From positions 96,291 through 160,290 of the forward strand of contig JAYRKJ010000015.1 of assembly GCA_041905785.1 (NCBI GenBank): a DNA stretch of 64,000 nucleotides. The letters run 5' to 3'. The notes beneath the pieces were generated by a model that saw nothing but the letters and a program-made list of their open reading frames with translations, ran no database searches and had not been told where the DNA came from. This DNA comes from Roseateles_B sp041905785. GTDB taxonomy: Bacteria > Pseudomonadota > Gammaproteobacteria > Burkholderiales > Burkholderiaceae_C. Of this stretch, positions 49,463-58,921 are shown in pieces. A program made the translations under genes and the position numbers. Each line of letters starts with the position of its first letter. Within the stretch, counting starts at the first letter, position 1.

Positions 49463-52222
49463 ATGTCGTTGGCACCCACGTCGTTCTACGTCGGCCAGGG
49501 GCAGTTGTTGGGGATGATCGCCCGCGGCGCGCCGCTGGCCGCCACCCTGGAGCAGCTTGCTGTGCTGATCGAGGCACAGTCCGAGGGGCTGTACTGCTCG
49601 GTCCTGCTGCTCGAAGAGGACGGCATGCATGTACGCAACGGCGTGGGCCCCCGCCTGCCCGCCAGCTACCTGCAGGCGCTGCAAGGCGCGGCCATTGCGC
49701 CGGATGTCGGCTCCTGCGGCAGCGCCATGGCACTGGCCGAGACCGTCATCGTCGCGGACATCTGCAGCGACCCGCGCTGGACCGCCTACAAAGGCCTGAT
49801 CGACGGCCACGGATTCAGGGCCTGCTGGTCCACCCCCATTCTGTCGACGCAGTCCAAGGTGCTGGGCTCCTTCGCGATGTACTACAAGGAGGTCCGCACG
49901 CCGCAGCCTGCCGAGCTCGAGTTGCTGTCGGTCGCGACGCAGCTGGGCAGCATCGCCATCGAGCAGCAGCGCAAGCAGGAGCAACTGCAACGCTACCAGT
50001 CACAGCTGGAAGCGCTCGTCGAGCTGCGCACGGCCGAACTCAAGCGGGCACTGATGGAACAACAGGCCGTGTTCGACAACGCCACCGTCGGCATCCTGGT
50101 CGTCGATGCCGAGCGGCGCGTCACGCGCTGCAACCGCCGGCTGGAAGAGATGCTGGGCTACGGCCCGGGCGAGCTCGATGGGCTGTCGACGCGTGTCTAC
50201 TTCGAGTCAGACGAGGCCTGGCAGACCTACGGCGAAGCCACGCGCTCGGCACTGCTGGCGGGGCACGCCTATGTCGGCGACGTCGTCGCCGTGCGCAAGG
50301 ACGGCCGGCGCATCTGGTGCAGCAGCCATGGCAAGGCGATTGATCCCGATGACCTTTCCAAGGGCACGATCTGGGTGGGCGTGGACATCACCGAGCGCCG
50401 CCTCGCGGAAGCGGCACGCCAGGAACTGCTGCTCGAGTACCAGGCCATTCTGGACAACGCCTCGTTGGGCATCACCTTCACGCGCGACCGCACCTTCCTG
50501 CACTGCAACGAGCGCTTTGGCGAGATGTTCGGCTGGCCTGCGCAGGCGCTGGTCGGCCAGCCTACCTCCGTCGTCTACCCGGACGCCGCCGCCTTCGATG
50601 AGCTGGGCCGCGTGGCCATTCCGGTGCTGGGCAGCGGCCAGCGCCTGGACGTGGAACTACAGATGCGCAGGCACGACGGTTCGCTGTTCTGGTGCCGCAT
50701 GCTGGCCAAGGCCATCGACCCGCAAGACCGCAGCAAGGGCACCATCTTCATCACCGAGGACATCAGCGCACGCAAGGACAGCGAGCGGGCGCTGCAGCAG
50801 GCGCTCATCGAGCTGCAGGCCATCTTTGACAACACCAACGCCGGCATCCATCTGGTGCGCGACAGAAGAACCGTCCGCTGCAACCGCGGCATGGAGGAAA
50901 TGCTGGGCTACGGCCCTGGCGAGTTGACCGGCCAGTCCACGCGCGTCATCTTCCCGTCCGACGAGGCATTCGAAGCGCTGGGCCGCAATGCCTACGAAAC
51001 GCTGAACCGCGGCGAAGTATGGATCGGCGAGGCCCAGCTGCGGGCCAAGGACGGACGCATCATCGAGGTCAGCACACACAGCAAACTGATGGATCTGCGC
51101 GACCCCTCCAAGGGCACGCTCTGGGTGCTGCACGACATCACCGCCCGCAAGCAGGCCGAGGCCGCGCTGCGAGCGGCCAATGAGAAGCTGGAGCGCAGCC
51201 TCGCCATCGTCGGCCAGACCTACCGCGAGGTGAGCCTGCTGGGCGAGCTGTCCAGCTTTCTGCAGGCCTGCGAAACACCGGGCGAGGCCTACGACTGCCT
51301 GGGCCGCTACGGGCCGCGACTCTTCCCTGCCAGCAGCGGTGCGCTCTATCTGCTGGCGCCCGGCAGTGACCTGCTGGATGAGCAGACGAATTGGGGCAAT
51401 CCGCAGGAGGCCGACACCAGCTTCGGCAGCCAGCAGTGCTGGGCCCTGCGGCGCGGGAGGCCGCATCAGCTCGATGGCGAGGGCCGCCGGCTGTGCTGTC
51501 CGCACCTGCGTCTCAGCGAGCAATCGGCGGCCAGCACCTGTCTGCCGCTCATGGCGCAAGGCGACACCTTCGGCCTGCTGCTGGTCCTGCACCGCGGCCC
51601 GCCGCCCGAGGCCGAGCAGTGCGATATGCGCCAACGCCTGGCCGTCGCGCTGGCCGAGCAGATGGGCCTGGCCCTGGCCAATATCCGGCTGCGGGAGACC
51701 TTGCGCCTGCAGTCCGTCCGCGACCCGCTGACGGGTCTGTACAACCGCCGCTTCATGGACGAAGCCCTGCGTCGCGAGCTCGCGCGGGCACGCCGCAGCC
51801 AGCTCCCCATGGCCATTGCCGTGATCGACGTCGATCACTTCAAACGCTTCAACGACCAGCATGGGCACGATGCCGGCGACCACGTACTCCAGCAGGTGGG
51901 CCGCGCTCTCGAATCGCGCGTGCGCGCCAGCGACTTCGTATGCCGCTTCGGCGGCGAAGAGTTCGTGGTGCTGATGCCCGAGCTCCCACATGAACTCGCG
52001 ATCCGCCGCGCCGAGGAGTTGCTGGAAGGCGTGCGCAGCCTGACGCTCGCCCATGGAGGCCGCTCGCTCGGTTCACTCACCGCTTCGCTGGGCCTGGCCT
52101 TCTATCCCCACCACGGCGAGCAGTCGCAGGCGCTGGTCGACGCCGCCGACACGGCGCTGTACGCCGCCAAGCGCGGCGGGCGCGACCGCGTGGTCCTGGC
52201 CGCGGCCCGGAGCAGCGCCTGA
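49463..52222 (+). CDS. GAF-PAS3-GAF diguanylate cyclase
   Basis: A 919-residue soluble sensor. A GAF domain (about 15-165: SVLLLEEDGMHVRNGVGPRLP, then SCGSAMAL and CWSTPILSTQSKVLGSFAMYY) is followed by three PAS domains, the first and third nearly identical in key segments (AVFDNATVGILVVDAERRVTRCN; AIFDNTNAGIHLVRDRRTVRCN; both with LEEMLGYGPGEL or MEEMLGYGPGEL), then a second GAF-like region with Cys residues (RRLCCPHLRL) and a GGDEF domain (GGEEF near residue 829, inhibitory RASD). It should synthesise c-di-GMP in response to ligands. The start at 49463 has GGGAGG six bases upstream; the ATG at 49457 is too close to it. Confidence 0.92.
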   Translation: MSLAPTSFYVGQGQLLGMIARGAPLAATLEQLAVLIEAQSEGLYCSVLLLEEDGMHVRNGVGPRLPASYLQALQGAAIAPDVGSCGSAMALAETVIVADICSDPRWTAYKGLIDGHGFRACWSTPILSTQSKVLGSFAMYYKEVRTPQPAELELLSVATQLGSIAIEQQRKQEQLQRYQSQLEALVELRTAELKRALMEQQAVFDNATVGILVVDAERRVTRCNRRLEEMLGYGPGELDGLSTRVYFESDEAWQTYGEATRSALLAGHAYVGDVVAVRKDGRRIWCSSHGKAIDPDDLSKGTIWVGVDITERRLAEAARQELLLEYQAILDNASLGITFTRDRTFLHCNERFGEMFGWPAQALVGQPTSVVYPDAAAFDELGRVAIPVLGSGQRLDVELQMRRHDGSLFWCRMLAKAIDPQDRSKGTIFITEDISARKDSERALQQALIELQAIFDNTNAGIHLVRDRRTVRCNRGMEEMLGYGPGELTGQSTRVIFPSDEAFEALGRNAYETLNRGEVWIGEAQLRAKDGRIIEVSTHSKLMDLRDPSKGTLWVLHDITARKQAEAALRAANEKLERSLAIVGQTYREVSLLGELSSFLQACETPGEAYDCLGRYGPRLFPASSGALYLLAPGSDLLDEQTNWGNPQEADTSFGSQQCWALRRGRPHQLDGEGRRLCCPHLRLSEQSAASTCLPLMAQGDTFGLLLVLHRGPPPEAEQCDMRQRLAVALAEQMGLALANIRLRETLRLQSVRDPLTGLYNRRFMDEALRRELARARRSQLPMAIAVIDVDHFKRFNDQHGHDAGDHVLQQVGRALESRVRASDFVCRFGGEEFVVLMPELPHELAIRRAEELLEGVRSLTLAHGGRSLGSLTASLGLAFYPHHGEQSQALVDAADTALYAAKRGGRDRVVLAAARSSA

Positions 52223-52359
52223 GTAGGCGGGCGGTCCGCTCCGAACAACCCTGCAGCCGCCATGGCCAGGGCCGGGCAGGCATGGAATCCATCCGCTAGT
52301 CTGCGCCTGCCGAGCCGGACCTCCGGGGCCGGCCTTTTTCCTCTCAGTTGGAGCACGCC

Positions 52360-52839
52360 ATGGTCAGCAAGAACACCATCTGCCTCTGGTACGACGGCAG
52401 CGCCCAGGATGCGGCCGAGTTCTACGCCCGCACCTTCCCCGACAGCGCCGTGCATGCCATCCACACGTCCCCCAGCGACTATCCCAGCGGCAAGGCCGGC
52501 GATGTGCTGACGGTGGAGTTCACCGTCATGGGCATTCCCTGCCTGGGCCTCAACGGCGGGCCGGCCTTTCCGCACACGGAGGCCTTTTCCTTCCAGGTGG
52601 CGACCGAGGACCAGGCCGAAACGGACCAGTACTGGGACGCCATCCTCCGCAACGGCGGCCAGGCCAGCGCCTGCGGCTGGTGCAAGGACCGCTGGGGCGT
52701 CAGCTGGCAGATCACGCCGCGCGTCCTCACCGAGGCCCTGGCCGGCCCGGATCGCGCCGCAGCCAAGCGGGTCTTCGAGGCCATGATGGAGATGGTGAAG
52801 ATCGACGTGGCCAAGATCGAGGCGGCTCGCCGCGGCTGA
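52360..52839 (+). CDS. PhnB-like VOC protein (3-demethylubiquinone methyltransferase-like)
   Basis: A 159-residue VOC-fold protein of the PhnB/3-dmu-9_3-mt type: NTICLWYDGSAQDAAEFYARTFPDSAVHAIHTSPSDYPSGKAGDVLTVEFTVMGIPCLGLNGGPAFPHTEAFSF, and WGVSWQITPRVLTEAL. The family name is historical; most members are not methyltransferases and their role is unknown. The ATG at 52360 is preceded by GGAG at the right distance. A truncated GFA-type gene follows closely. Confidence 0.9.
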   Translation: MVSKNTICLWYDGSAQDAAEFYARTFPDSAVHAIHTSPSDYPSGKAGDVLTVEFTVMGIPCLGLNGGPAFPHTEAFSFQVATEDQAETDQYWDAILRNGGQASACGWCKDRWGVSWQITPRVLTEALAGPDRAAAKRVFEAMMEMVKIDVAKIEAARRG

Positions 52840-52847
52840 GTCCGGCG

Positions 52848-52955
52848 ATGGGCGGGACGGCTGACCTGGGGTCCATCCGCGGCGGATGCCTGTGCGGCGC
52901 GGTCCGCCTGAGCGCGTCCGGCCGCCCCGGGCGCGTCGGCATCTGCCCCCGCTGA
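52848..52955 (+). pseudogene. Truncated GFA/CENP-V family fragment
   Basis: A 35-residue open frame: the block IRGGCLCGAVRLSASGRPGRVGICPR is the N-terminal zinc-binding signature of glutathione-dependent formaldehyde-activating enzyme relatives (GGCLCGAVRY). A stop follows where the second Cys pair (CHCxxC) is expected, and the next 85 bases do not restore it in any frame. A complete family member would have about 120-150 residues, so the gene is broken. Confidence 0.5.
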
Positions 52956-53042
52956 CGAGGACTGAGCCCGATGGCGGGCGATGGCGACACCATTTCGGCA
53001 CCTTCGCGCGCACCGGACAGGAACGGCGGGAGGCCAAGCTGC

Positions 53043-54758
53043 CTAGCCTGCCTCCGGCAGAGACTCGACGCTGGCGCCGCTCCAGATCACGGTGGTGGTC
53101 GCGGCCTCTGCCCGGTCGAAGCGCACGTCAACGCCGCCCGTGCGCAGCCTCAGCACGGCAAAGCCGTCCCCCGGATGGTCGGCCCAGCGGCTGACCACGC
53201 AGCGCAGGGCCGGCTCGCTCGCCGCCAACGCAGCTGCACCGGGACCGCCTTCAGGCATCAGGGCAAAGCTGTCCGGGGCCTGGAACTCCTCCGCCTCGGT
53301 CACCGAGAAAGGCCAGGGCGAATGCAGGGCCGAGCTGTGCAGGCTCAACAGGCGCACCCGGGGCTGGTCGTCGCGCAAGCCGCCCTGCCCGTCGTCCACG
53401 CCCACCCAGGCACTGACATATCCGCTGCGGTGCTCGTCCCCCGACAGAAAAATCACGTCCTGCGCGCCATGGACCCACAGCGCGCGCAGCAGGTCGTGCT
53501 GGCTGGCGGGGAAGCCGTCCCAGGCATCGCTCGCGGCCGCTGCGCCGGGGTACTCGGCCACGCGGCGGCGGCGCGGCAGGAGCAGGGAACCGCTGAGCAC
53601 CACGCGGGGCCGCTCGTCCTTCTTCGCCAGCCAGGTGCGCAGGGCCTGCCATTGCACATCGCCCATGATGCGCGCCGTCATCAGGCGCGACAGCGGCCGC
53701 GGCTGGCGCTCCAGGCGCGCATCGGCAATGAAGAAGCGCACGCCGCGCCAGTCGAAGCGGTGCCAGAAGTGTTCGTGCAGGCCTTCGCGCTCCCCCGGCT
53801 CCCAGCGCGCGGCCCAGGCGGCGGCGCGACCGGCGTCCACCCAGGGCCCGCCGTCCTGCTCGCCGTCGCCGCGCAGCAGCGGGCACCAGTTGTCCTCGAT
53901 CTCGTGGTCGTCCGGTGCATGGACGATGCGCTGCAAGCTGGGCGGCAAGTGCCGGATCAAGCCTGCCTTGAAGTGCTGGTAGGCGCGGGTAAAGCGGTCC
54001 ACGGAGTTGTGGGCGTCGGCCAGGCCGCCGCTGGCGTCCGCATAGATCTCGTCGCCGGCGATCAGCAGCAGCGAGCAGGCGCGCCCCTCGGGCGTGTTGC
54101 GGGTGAAGTCCACCATGCGCGCCAAGGCGGCGTCCACGGGCCCGGCCCGGCGCGGGTCGCGCTCGGCCCCTTGGCGCGCATCCAGCAGACCCGGCGGGTA
54201 CTGGCAGGCCGCCAGGATGAGGCTCAGGCCCTCCTCGCGCGCGGCACTCTCGTCGGGCTCCGGACGCGGCACGAAGGCATGGCGCAGCTCCACCGGCCCC
54301 ATGGCCAGCGCAGCCTGCAGCGCGGCCTCCAGCTCGTCCTGCGCCGATGCGCTGTGCCGGCTGGATGCAACCCACTGCCCGCGCAGATCCGCGTACAGCA
54401 GCAGGCACAGCAGGCCCGTGCCGGGATCAGCCGGCACCTCGTCCAGGGGCAAGCGGCAGCGCAGTGCCTCGCTGGGATGGGTCAGGCCCGCCAACTCGAA
54501 GTCGCGCAGGCGCACCTGCTCGCGCAGGGGGCGCCCGGCCTGCAGGGGCTCGTAGCCGGCCGGCGTCTCGCGCACGGGCAGCCAGGCCCACTGGCACGGC
54601 CAGCCCAGCTCGGGACGCAGGGCCGTCAGCAGGGCCAGCTCCTCCCCCTCCTGGCGGCGCTCCACCCGGTGCAGCGGCGGCCAGGCGCAGCGCGGCTGCA
54701 CCGGAGCCAGGGCAGAAGCCGGGTGGGGCGCAAGCCCGTCGTTCATGCGCTTGCTCAT
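53043..54758 (-). CDS. PhoD-like metallophosphatase
   Basis: A 571-residue calcineurin-fold enzyme of the alkaline phosphatase D group. Metal-binding blocks: LLLIAGDEIYAD, IVHAPDDHEIEDNW, RFFIADAR, and DVIFLSGDEHRSGY. The N-terminal 160 residues are family-poor. No signal peptide is visible, so it is probably cytoplasmic, unlike many secreted PhoD proteins. Its ATG overlaps the stop of the giant GMC/hydrolase gene (ATGA), with AGGGAG upstream. Partnership with an oxidoreductase/hydrolase suggests that it works on a phosphorylated lipid or sterol-like intermediate; this is an inference. Confidence 0.88.
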   Translation of the reverse strand: MSKRMNDGLAPHPASALAPVQPRCAWPPLHRVERRQEGEELALLTALRPELGWPCQWAWLPVRETPAGYEPLQAGRPLREQVRLRDFELAGLTHPSEALRCRLPLDEVPADPGTGLLCLLLYADLRGQWVASSRHSASAQDELEAALQAALAMGPVELRHAFVPRPEPDESAAREEGLSLILAACQYPPGLLDARQGAERDPRRAGPVDAALARMVDFTRNTPEGRACSLLLIAGDEIYADASGGLADAHNSVDRFTRAYQHFKAGLIRHLPPSLQRIVHAPDDHEIEDNWCPLLRGDGEQDGGPWVDAGRAAAWAARWEPGEREGLHEHFWHRFDWRGVRFFIADARLERQPRPLSRLMTARIMGDVQWQALRTWLAKKDERPRVVLSGSLLLPRRRRVAEYPGAAAASDAWDGFPASQHDLLRALWVHGAQDVIFLSGDEHRSGYVSAWVGVDDGQGGLRDDQPRVRLLSLHSSALHSPWPFSVTEAEEFQAPDSFALMPEGGPGAAALAASEPALRCVVSRWADHPGDGFAVLRLRTGGVDVRFDRAEAATTTVIWSGASVESLPEAG

Positions 54759-57700
54759 GGGATCTCCCTGCGCAGGAATTCGATGATGTGGCGAAAGACC
54801 TTGTCCTCGATGTCATGGCCGATCAGGCAGTCCTGGTGGCCATGGCCCGCGATGATGCGGAATTCATGTCGTCCTGGCGCACCCTGGGCGTAGACCTCGT
54901 GCAGCAGCTCCGCGCTCTCGGCCTCGCAAAGGCCGTTGACCTCGCCGTGCACGGACAGCACCGGGAAGCGCTCCAGCTGCGCGAAGGCCTTGCGCAAGTC
55001 GTCCAGGTAGAGGCTGGCGCCGCGCCAGTCCGTCAGCTCCCTGCTGCGCGTGAAATGGATGGCCTGGGCCACCGTGTCCATGTTGAGGGGCCCGAAGTGG
55101 TCGTCGATGAAGTCGAAGACCGGCGGCGCCACATTGCCGATCGCGAAGTCTCGGCCATAGAGCAGGTCCATGCGGTGGCGGGTGCGGGTCCAGGGCGTGC
55201 GGCGCAGGCTGGGGAACGGCGGGTTCTCCAGGTCGAACTCGGCGTCCGGGTAAGGCAGGCTGGCCAGCAGACGGTCGATCAGGTCGTCCATCAGGCACGG
55301 ACACTCGGGGCGGAAGCTGAAGTCCTGCATGGGCAGATAGGGCCGCAGATGCTGCATCAGCAAGGCGCGCGCCGCATTGGTGGGCGAGAACACCATGCGC
55401 GGCGTGACCTGCGAGATCACCAGGCGGCGTATCCAGCCCTCGTTCATCAAGCGCTGGCGCAGCGCGAAGAATTGCTCTTCCGGCTGGCGCAGCGGCTGCA
55501 GCAGCGCCATGTGCAGCATCACCGAGCCCATGCAGTGGGCCAGCACGTCGATCTGATCGCTGCCGGTCGCGCGGCGCACGGCGTCGATGGCCACGGGGAT
55601 GTCGTTGAGCGCGCATTCCTCGAAGGTCCAGGGCAGGCAGGCCGTGGGCATGCCGGCGCTGGTGCGCATGTCCAGAATCCACACGTCCCAGCCGGCCTGG
55701 TGCATCAGCTTGGCGGGGCCGGGCTGCACGGAGTGGTGGGCGAAGGTGGTGCCGCTGGCGCTGTAGCCGTGGATCATCAGCAGCGGGCGCCCGCCGTCGC
55801 GCCGGTAGCGGCTCAGGCGAATCATCACCGGCCCGCTGGCACGACGGGCGTGGCGGGCCGGGCCGCGCGAGCGGCCCGCATCTTCGCAGCGGCCCACGGC
55901 GATCTCCTGGATCTCGGGCAATGGCAGGCCAGGCACGGCGCCGGGCAGGCGCTGGATCTCGCGCGGCGGCGCGGCATCCGGCTTGCGGAAGGTCCAGGCG
56001 TGCACGCCCATCAGCAGACGGCTCACATAGGCCAGCAGGCTGCCCACGTCGCGCAGGGCGCTGCACAGATCCTCGGCCTGCACCAGGCGCAGCAGGGGCT
56101 GGCGCTGGCGGGCCAGCTCGTAGAGATCGAGCTCCAGCACTGGCGCTCCGGGGCCCTCCGGCGCCCGGAAGGGACCGGACTCCAGCCGCGCCCGGCTCAG
56201 CTGGTTCCAGGGATTGCCGCGGCGCGTGTAGCGAATGCGCTTGTGCAGCACCAGGGTCTGCCCCAGCAGCGAACGGGCCCAGTCGGGCGTGCCCGGCACC
56301 TCGGCAGGGATGCGCAGCTCATAGCGCATCAGCCGCTCCTGTCCGCCGTGGCTGGCCAGCGTCCGTGCGTTGGCCCAACGCTCGCACAGGGCGGCCCAGC
56401 CGCCCTGGGGGCGCACCCTGGGCGCCGTGTCCTGGGTCAGGATGTCCTGCAAGGCCTGCACCGCGTCGCGCCAGCCGCGGTTGTGCCACCAGGCCCACAG
56501 GCCGCGCCACAGCCGCTGCCGGTAGCCGCTGGGCGCGCGGTGGAAGACGCGCAGGCTCACCGACTCCAGCGGCGCGATCCAGCGCGCCGCCGCATCCGGA
56601 TGCTCGGCATGCTTCCAGAGCTTGTGGCCCGCATCCGGCCCTTGCGCACCGACGACCATGCGCTGCGAGGGCAGGTCCGGATCGCGTCGGGTGTCGAAGA
56701 GCCGCAGGCGGCAGGCCGGCGTGCCATGCAGCACGCGGTCCGGCCCCGGATCGATCAGGCGCTGCACGGTCGCGGGCTCGAACTCGAAACTCAGCTCCAG
56801 CTGCTTGGTCTCACCGCCCAGGGCGCCGGGCACGCGCACCAGACCCACCAGTTGCTCGCGCAGCTCCAGCAGGGTCGGCCGCTCGGGCGGTGGCGGGCCG
56901 CGACGGTCCCGGTAGAGGGGCCGCGTCATCCAGAAGGGGTCTTGCGAGGCCTGCTCGTCACCCGGCCGCAAAGCCCAGCGCTTGCACAGCTCGGGCAGGG
57001 CCCGCAGCACCAGCGCCGTGATGCTCAGGGCCGGGTTGATGCCCAGGGCGCTGGGCACCATGGCGCCGTCCAGCACGGCCAGCCCGTGGTAGACGCGCTC
57101 GGCCGGTTCGGGCTGGCCATTGCCGCCGGACGTGGGGCGCAAGACCTGACCCCATTCGTTCACCACGCCGTCTTCGATGCGATCCGCCATGGCGCAACCG
57201 CCCAGCGGGTGCACGGTCAGCATGGGGCCCTTGCGATCCTCGACCAGGAAGCCCATGGCCTCGGGCAGGATTTCCCACAGCGGGTTGGCCAGCAGGCGCT
57301 GGCCCCGTGCCTGCAGATGATCGCGCAACCACCGGTGCCGCGCCTGCACCAGCGGGTCACTTTTGAGCCCGGGCCAGTGAATCTGCAGGCAACCCGGCTC
57401 GGCGGCCCCGTCCGGCAGCACCATGCGGCCCTGCGCCGCGTCGAGGCCCATGATGGCCACGGCCAGCGTGCGGGCGCTGGCGACCCGGGTGATGGCATAG
57501 GGGTCGGGGAAGTCGAAGCCGGCACCGTGCTCGCTGCGGTCCGGGCGCGAGAGCCCGTCAAGCGTTTCGCCCAGCGCGAAGAGCTGCTCGAAGGCCCAGC
57601 GCATGGGGCCGGGGATGGCCAAGTCCTGCACGACGCAGCCCAGCAGGGGCGTCTGGCCGGCGCCCAGCCCCGGCCGTTCGGGGTCGGGATCGCGGAGCTG

Positions 57701-58921
57701 GCGGGCGTCCAGCATCGCAGTGATGGTGGGGCCGGCCTGGCGCGCGGCGGGGTCCTGGGTTTCCTCGGCCAGCGCATCGAGCACGGGGGTGTCGCGCACG
57801 GCAGCCAGCACGTCGCCATTGCCGCTGAAGCCTTCCCCCAGGCGATCCGAGAGTGCAAGGCCCTGCTGGCGCGAGCGCAGCAGGATCTCGGTGGACCCCA
57901 GGCTGCCGGCGGCCAGCACCACGTGGCGAGCGCGCAGCACAAAGGGCTGGGGCTCTTGCCGCGCCTGGTTCTCGTCGGTGGGCAACACGGCGATGCGCCA
58001 GGCCTCCACCGCGCCGGTTTGCGCATCCAGCCCCTCGGGCCAGAGGTGCAGCACGGTGGCGCCGGTCAGCATCTCCACGCCGCGGCGGCGGGCCAGCCAC
58101 AGCAGGTTGGTGTCCAGCGACTCCTTGGCGCCGTGGTTGCAGCCCGTGGCACAGTCGCCGCAGGCCACGCAGCGCTCCAGTGCAAGGCCGGCGGCGGACT
58201 GCGGCTGCGGCCTCAGTGCCACGGTGATGGGCAGCTCGCGCGCAGGCAGCTCGGGCGTGGCCAGGCTGTGCAGGTAGTCGGCACGGCGCGGCACATGCGT
58301 GTCCAGGGCGCGGATGGTGTTGGGCTCGCCGCGCCGGCCGTCGGGCGCGGCCCGCTCCGCGCCCAGCAGCTGCGCGGCGCGTGCATACCAGGCGTCCATG
58401 CAGCCGGGATCGCAGCGCAGGCGGGCCGGCCAGCGCGGACCGCGAAACACCGAGGCCTCGGCCTCCAGCATTACGCCGGCATTGATCAGCGATCCCCCGC
58501 CCAGGCCATTGGCCAGCACCACGCAGAGATCCGGCCCCAGGCGGAAGTCGAACAGCGCTTCGCGATAGCCTTTCACCGCCCCCGCATGGCCTTCGACCGC
58601 TTTAGCGGCCTCGCCATCCACAGCGCAGCGCAGGTGCCCGGGCAGCTCGGCCATGCGTGCCGGAAAGCGGCCAGGAAGGTATTCCAGCCCACGCTCCAGC
58701 AGCAGGATCTTCAGCGGCTGCCCCGTCACGCCGACACAGCGGGACAGCTGCTCGGCCGCCGCCGCCGCGCCGTAGCCGCTGCCGACGATTAGCACGTCGG
58801 CATCGCAGGGGCCCGGCTCAGGCCCGGCGGCGGCGCGCGGATGCGCCAGCAGCCAATCGCTCAGCGGGCGGGACAGCCAGTGGTGGCGGCGCCTGTCCTC
58901 ATGCGGGGGTTCCTCGTACAT
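54755..58921 (-). CDS. GMC oxidoreductase / alpha-beta hydrolase fusion
   Basis: A 1388-residue multidomain protein. FAD-binding VLIVGSGYGAAAAAEQLSR lies near residue 45, followed by GMC blocks (NGLGGGSLINAGVM, HPLGGCAMAD, GINPALSITAL) up to about 650. A Cys cluster CVACGDCATGCNHGAKESLD near 252 resembles that of cholesterol-oxidase-like GMC proteins and may hold an Fe-S centre. Residues 690-1000 are unrecognised. The last 350 are an alpha/beta hydrolase (LLMIHGYSASGTTF; His in GHGHQDCLIG) whose nucleophile elbow reads AHCMGS near 1129, with Cys where Ser is usual. The start at 58921 has GGGAGG six bases upstream and overlaps the kinase gene by 23 bases. A 13-mer copy is at 57140-57152. Confidence 0.88.
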   Translation of the reverse strand: MYEEPPHEDRRRHHWLSRPLSDWLLAHPRAAAGPEPGPCDADVLIVGSGYGAAAAAEQLSRCVGVTGQPLKILLLERGLEYLPGRFPARMAELPGHLRCAVDGEAAKAVEGHAGAVKGYREALFDFRLGPDLCVVLANGLGGGSLINAGVMLEAEASVFRGPRWPARLRCDPGCMDAWYARAAQLLGAERAAPDGRRGEPNTIRALDTHVPRRADYLHSLATPELPARELPITVALRPQPQSAAGLALERCVACGDCATGCNHGAKESLDTNLLWLARRRGVEMLTGATVLHLWPEGLDAQTGAVEAWRIAVLPTDENQARQEPQPFVLRARHVVLAAGSLGSTEILLRSRQQGLALSDRLGEGFSGNGDVLAAVRDTPVLDALAEETQDPAARQAGPTITAMLDARQLRDPDPERPGLGAGQTPLLGCVVQDLAIPGPMRWAFEQLFALGETLDGLSRPDRSEHGAGFDFPDPYAITRVASARTLAVAIMGLDAAQGRMVLPDGAAEPGCLQIHWPGLKSDPLVQARHRWLRDHLQARGQRLLANPLWEILPEAMGFLVEDRKGPMLTVHPLGGCAMADRIEDGVVNEWGQVLRPTSGGNGQPEPAERVYHGLAVLDGAMVPSALGINPALSITALVLRALPELCKRWALRPGDEQASQDPFWMTRPLYRDRRGPPPPERPTLLELREQLVGLVRVPGALGGETKQLELSFEFEPATVQRLIDPGPDRVLHGTPACRLRLFDTRRDPDLPSQRMVVGAQGPDAGHKLWKHAEHPDAAARWIAPLESVSLRVFHRAPSGYRQRLWRGLWAWWHNRGWRDAVQALQDILTQDTAPRVRPQGGWAALCERWANARTLASHGGQERLMRYELRIPAEVPGTPDWARSLLGQTLVLHKRIRYTRRGNPWNQLSRARLESGPFRAPEGPGAPVLELDLYELARQRQPLLRLVQAEDLCSALRDVGSLLAYVSRLLMGVHAWTFRKPDAAPPREIQRLPGAVPGLPLPEIQEIAVGRCEDAGRSRGPARHARRASGPVMIRLSRYRRDGGRPLLMIHGYSASGTTFAHHSVQPGPAKLMHQAGWDVWILDMRTSAGMPTACLPWTFEECALNDIPVAIDAVRRATGSDQIDVLAHCMGSVMLHMALLQPLRQPEEQFFALRQRLMNEGWIRRLVISQVTPRMVFSPTNAARALLMQHLRPYLPMQDFSFRPECPCLMDDLIDRLLASLPYPDAEFDLENPPFPSLRRTPWTRTRHRMDLLYGRDFAIGNVAPPVFDFIDDHFGPLNMDTVAQAIHFTRSRELTDWRGASLYLDDLRKAFAQLERFPVLSVHGEVNGLCEAESAELLHEVYAQGAPGRHEFRIIAGHGHQDCLIGHDIEDKVFRHIIEFLRREIP
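57139..57153 (-). repeat. Copy of the dispersed GGGTCAGGTCTTG element inside the GMC gene
   Basis: On the coding strand GGGGTCAGGTCTTGC encodes Trp-Gly-Gln-Val-Leu-Arg within NEWGQVLRP, between the GMC blocks. GGT, GTC and TTG are rare codons beside the G/C-ending codons around them. Confidence 0.6.

Noticed and set aside
54347..58792. A very long open frame antisense to the GMC/hydrolase gene
   Set aside because: It mirrors the third-position G/C of the minus-strand gene. It has no domain signature, while the minus strand has clear FAD and hydrolase motifs.
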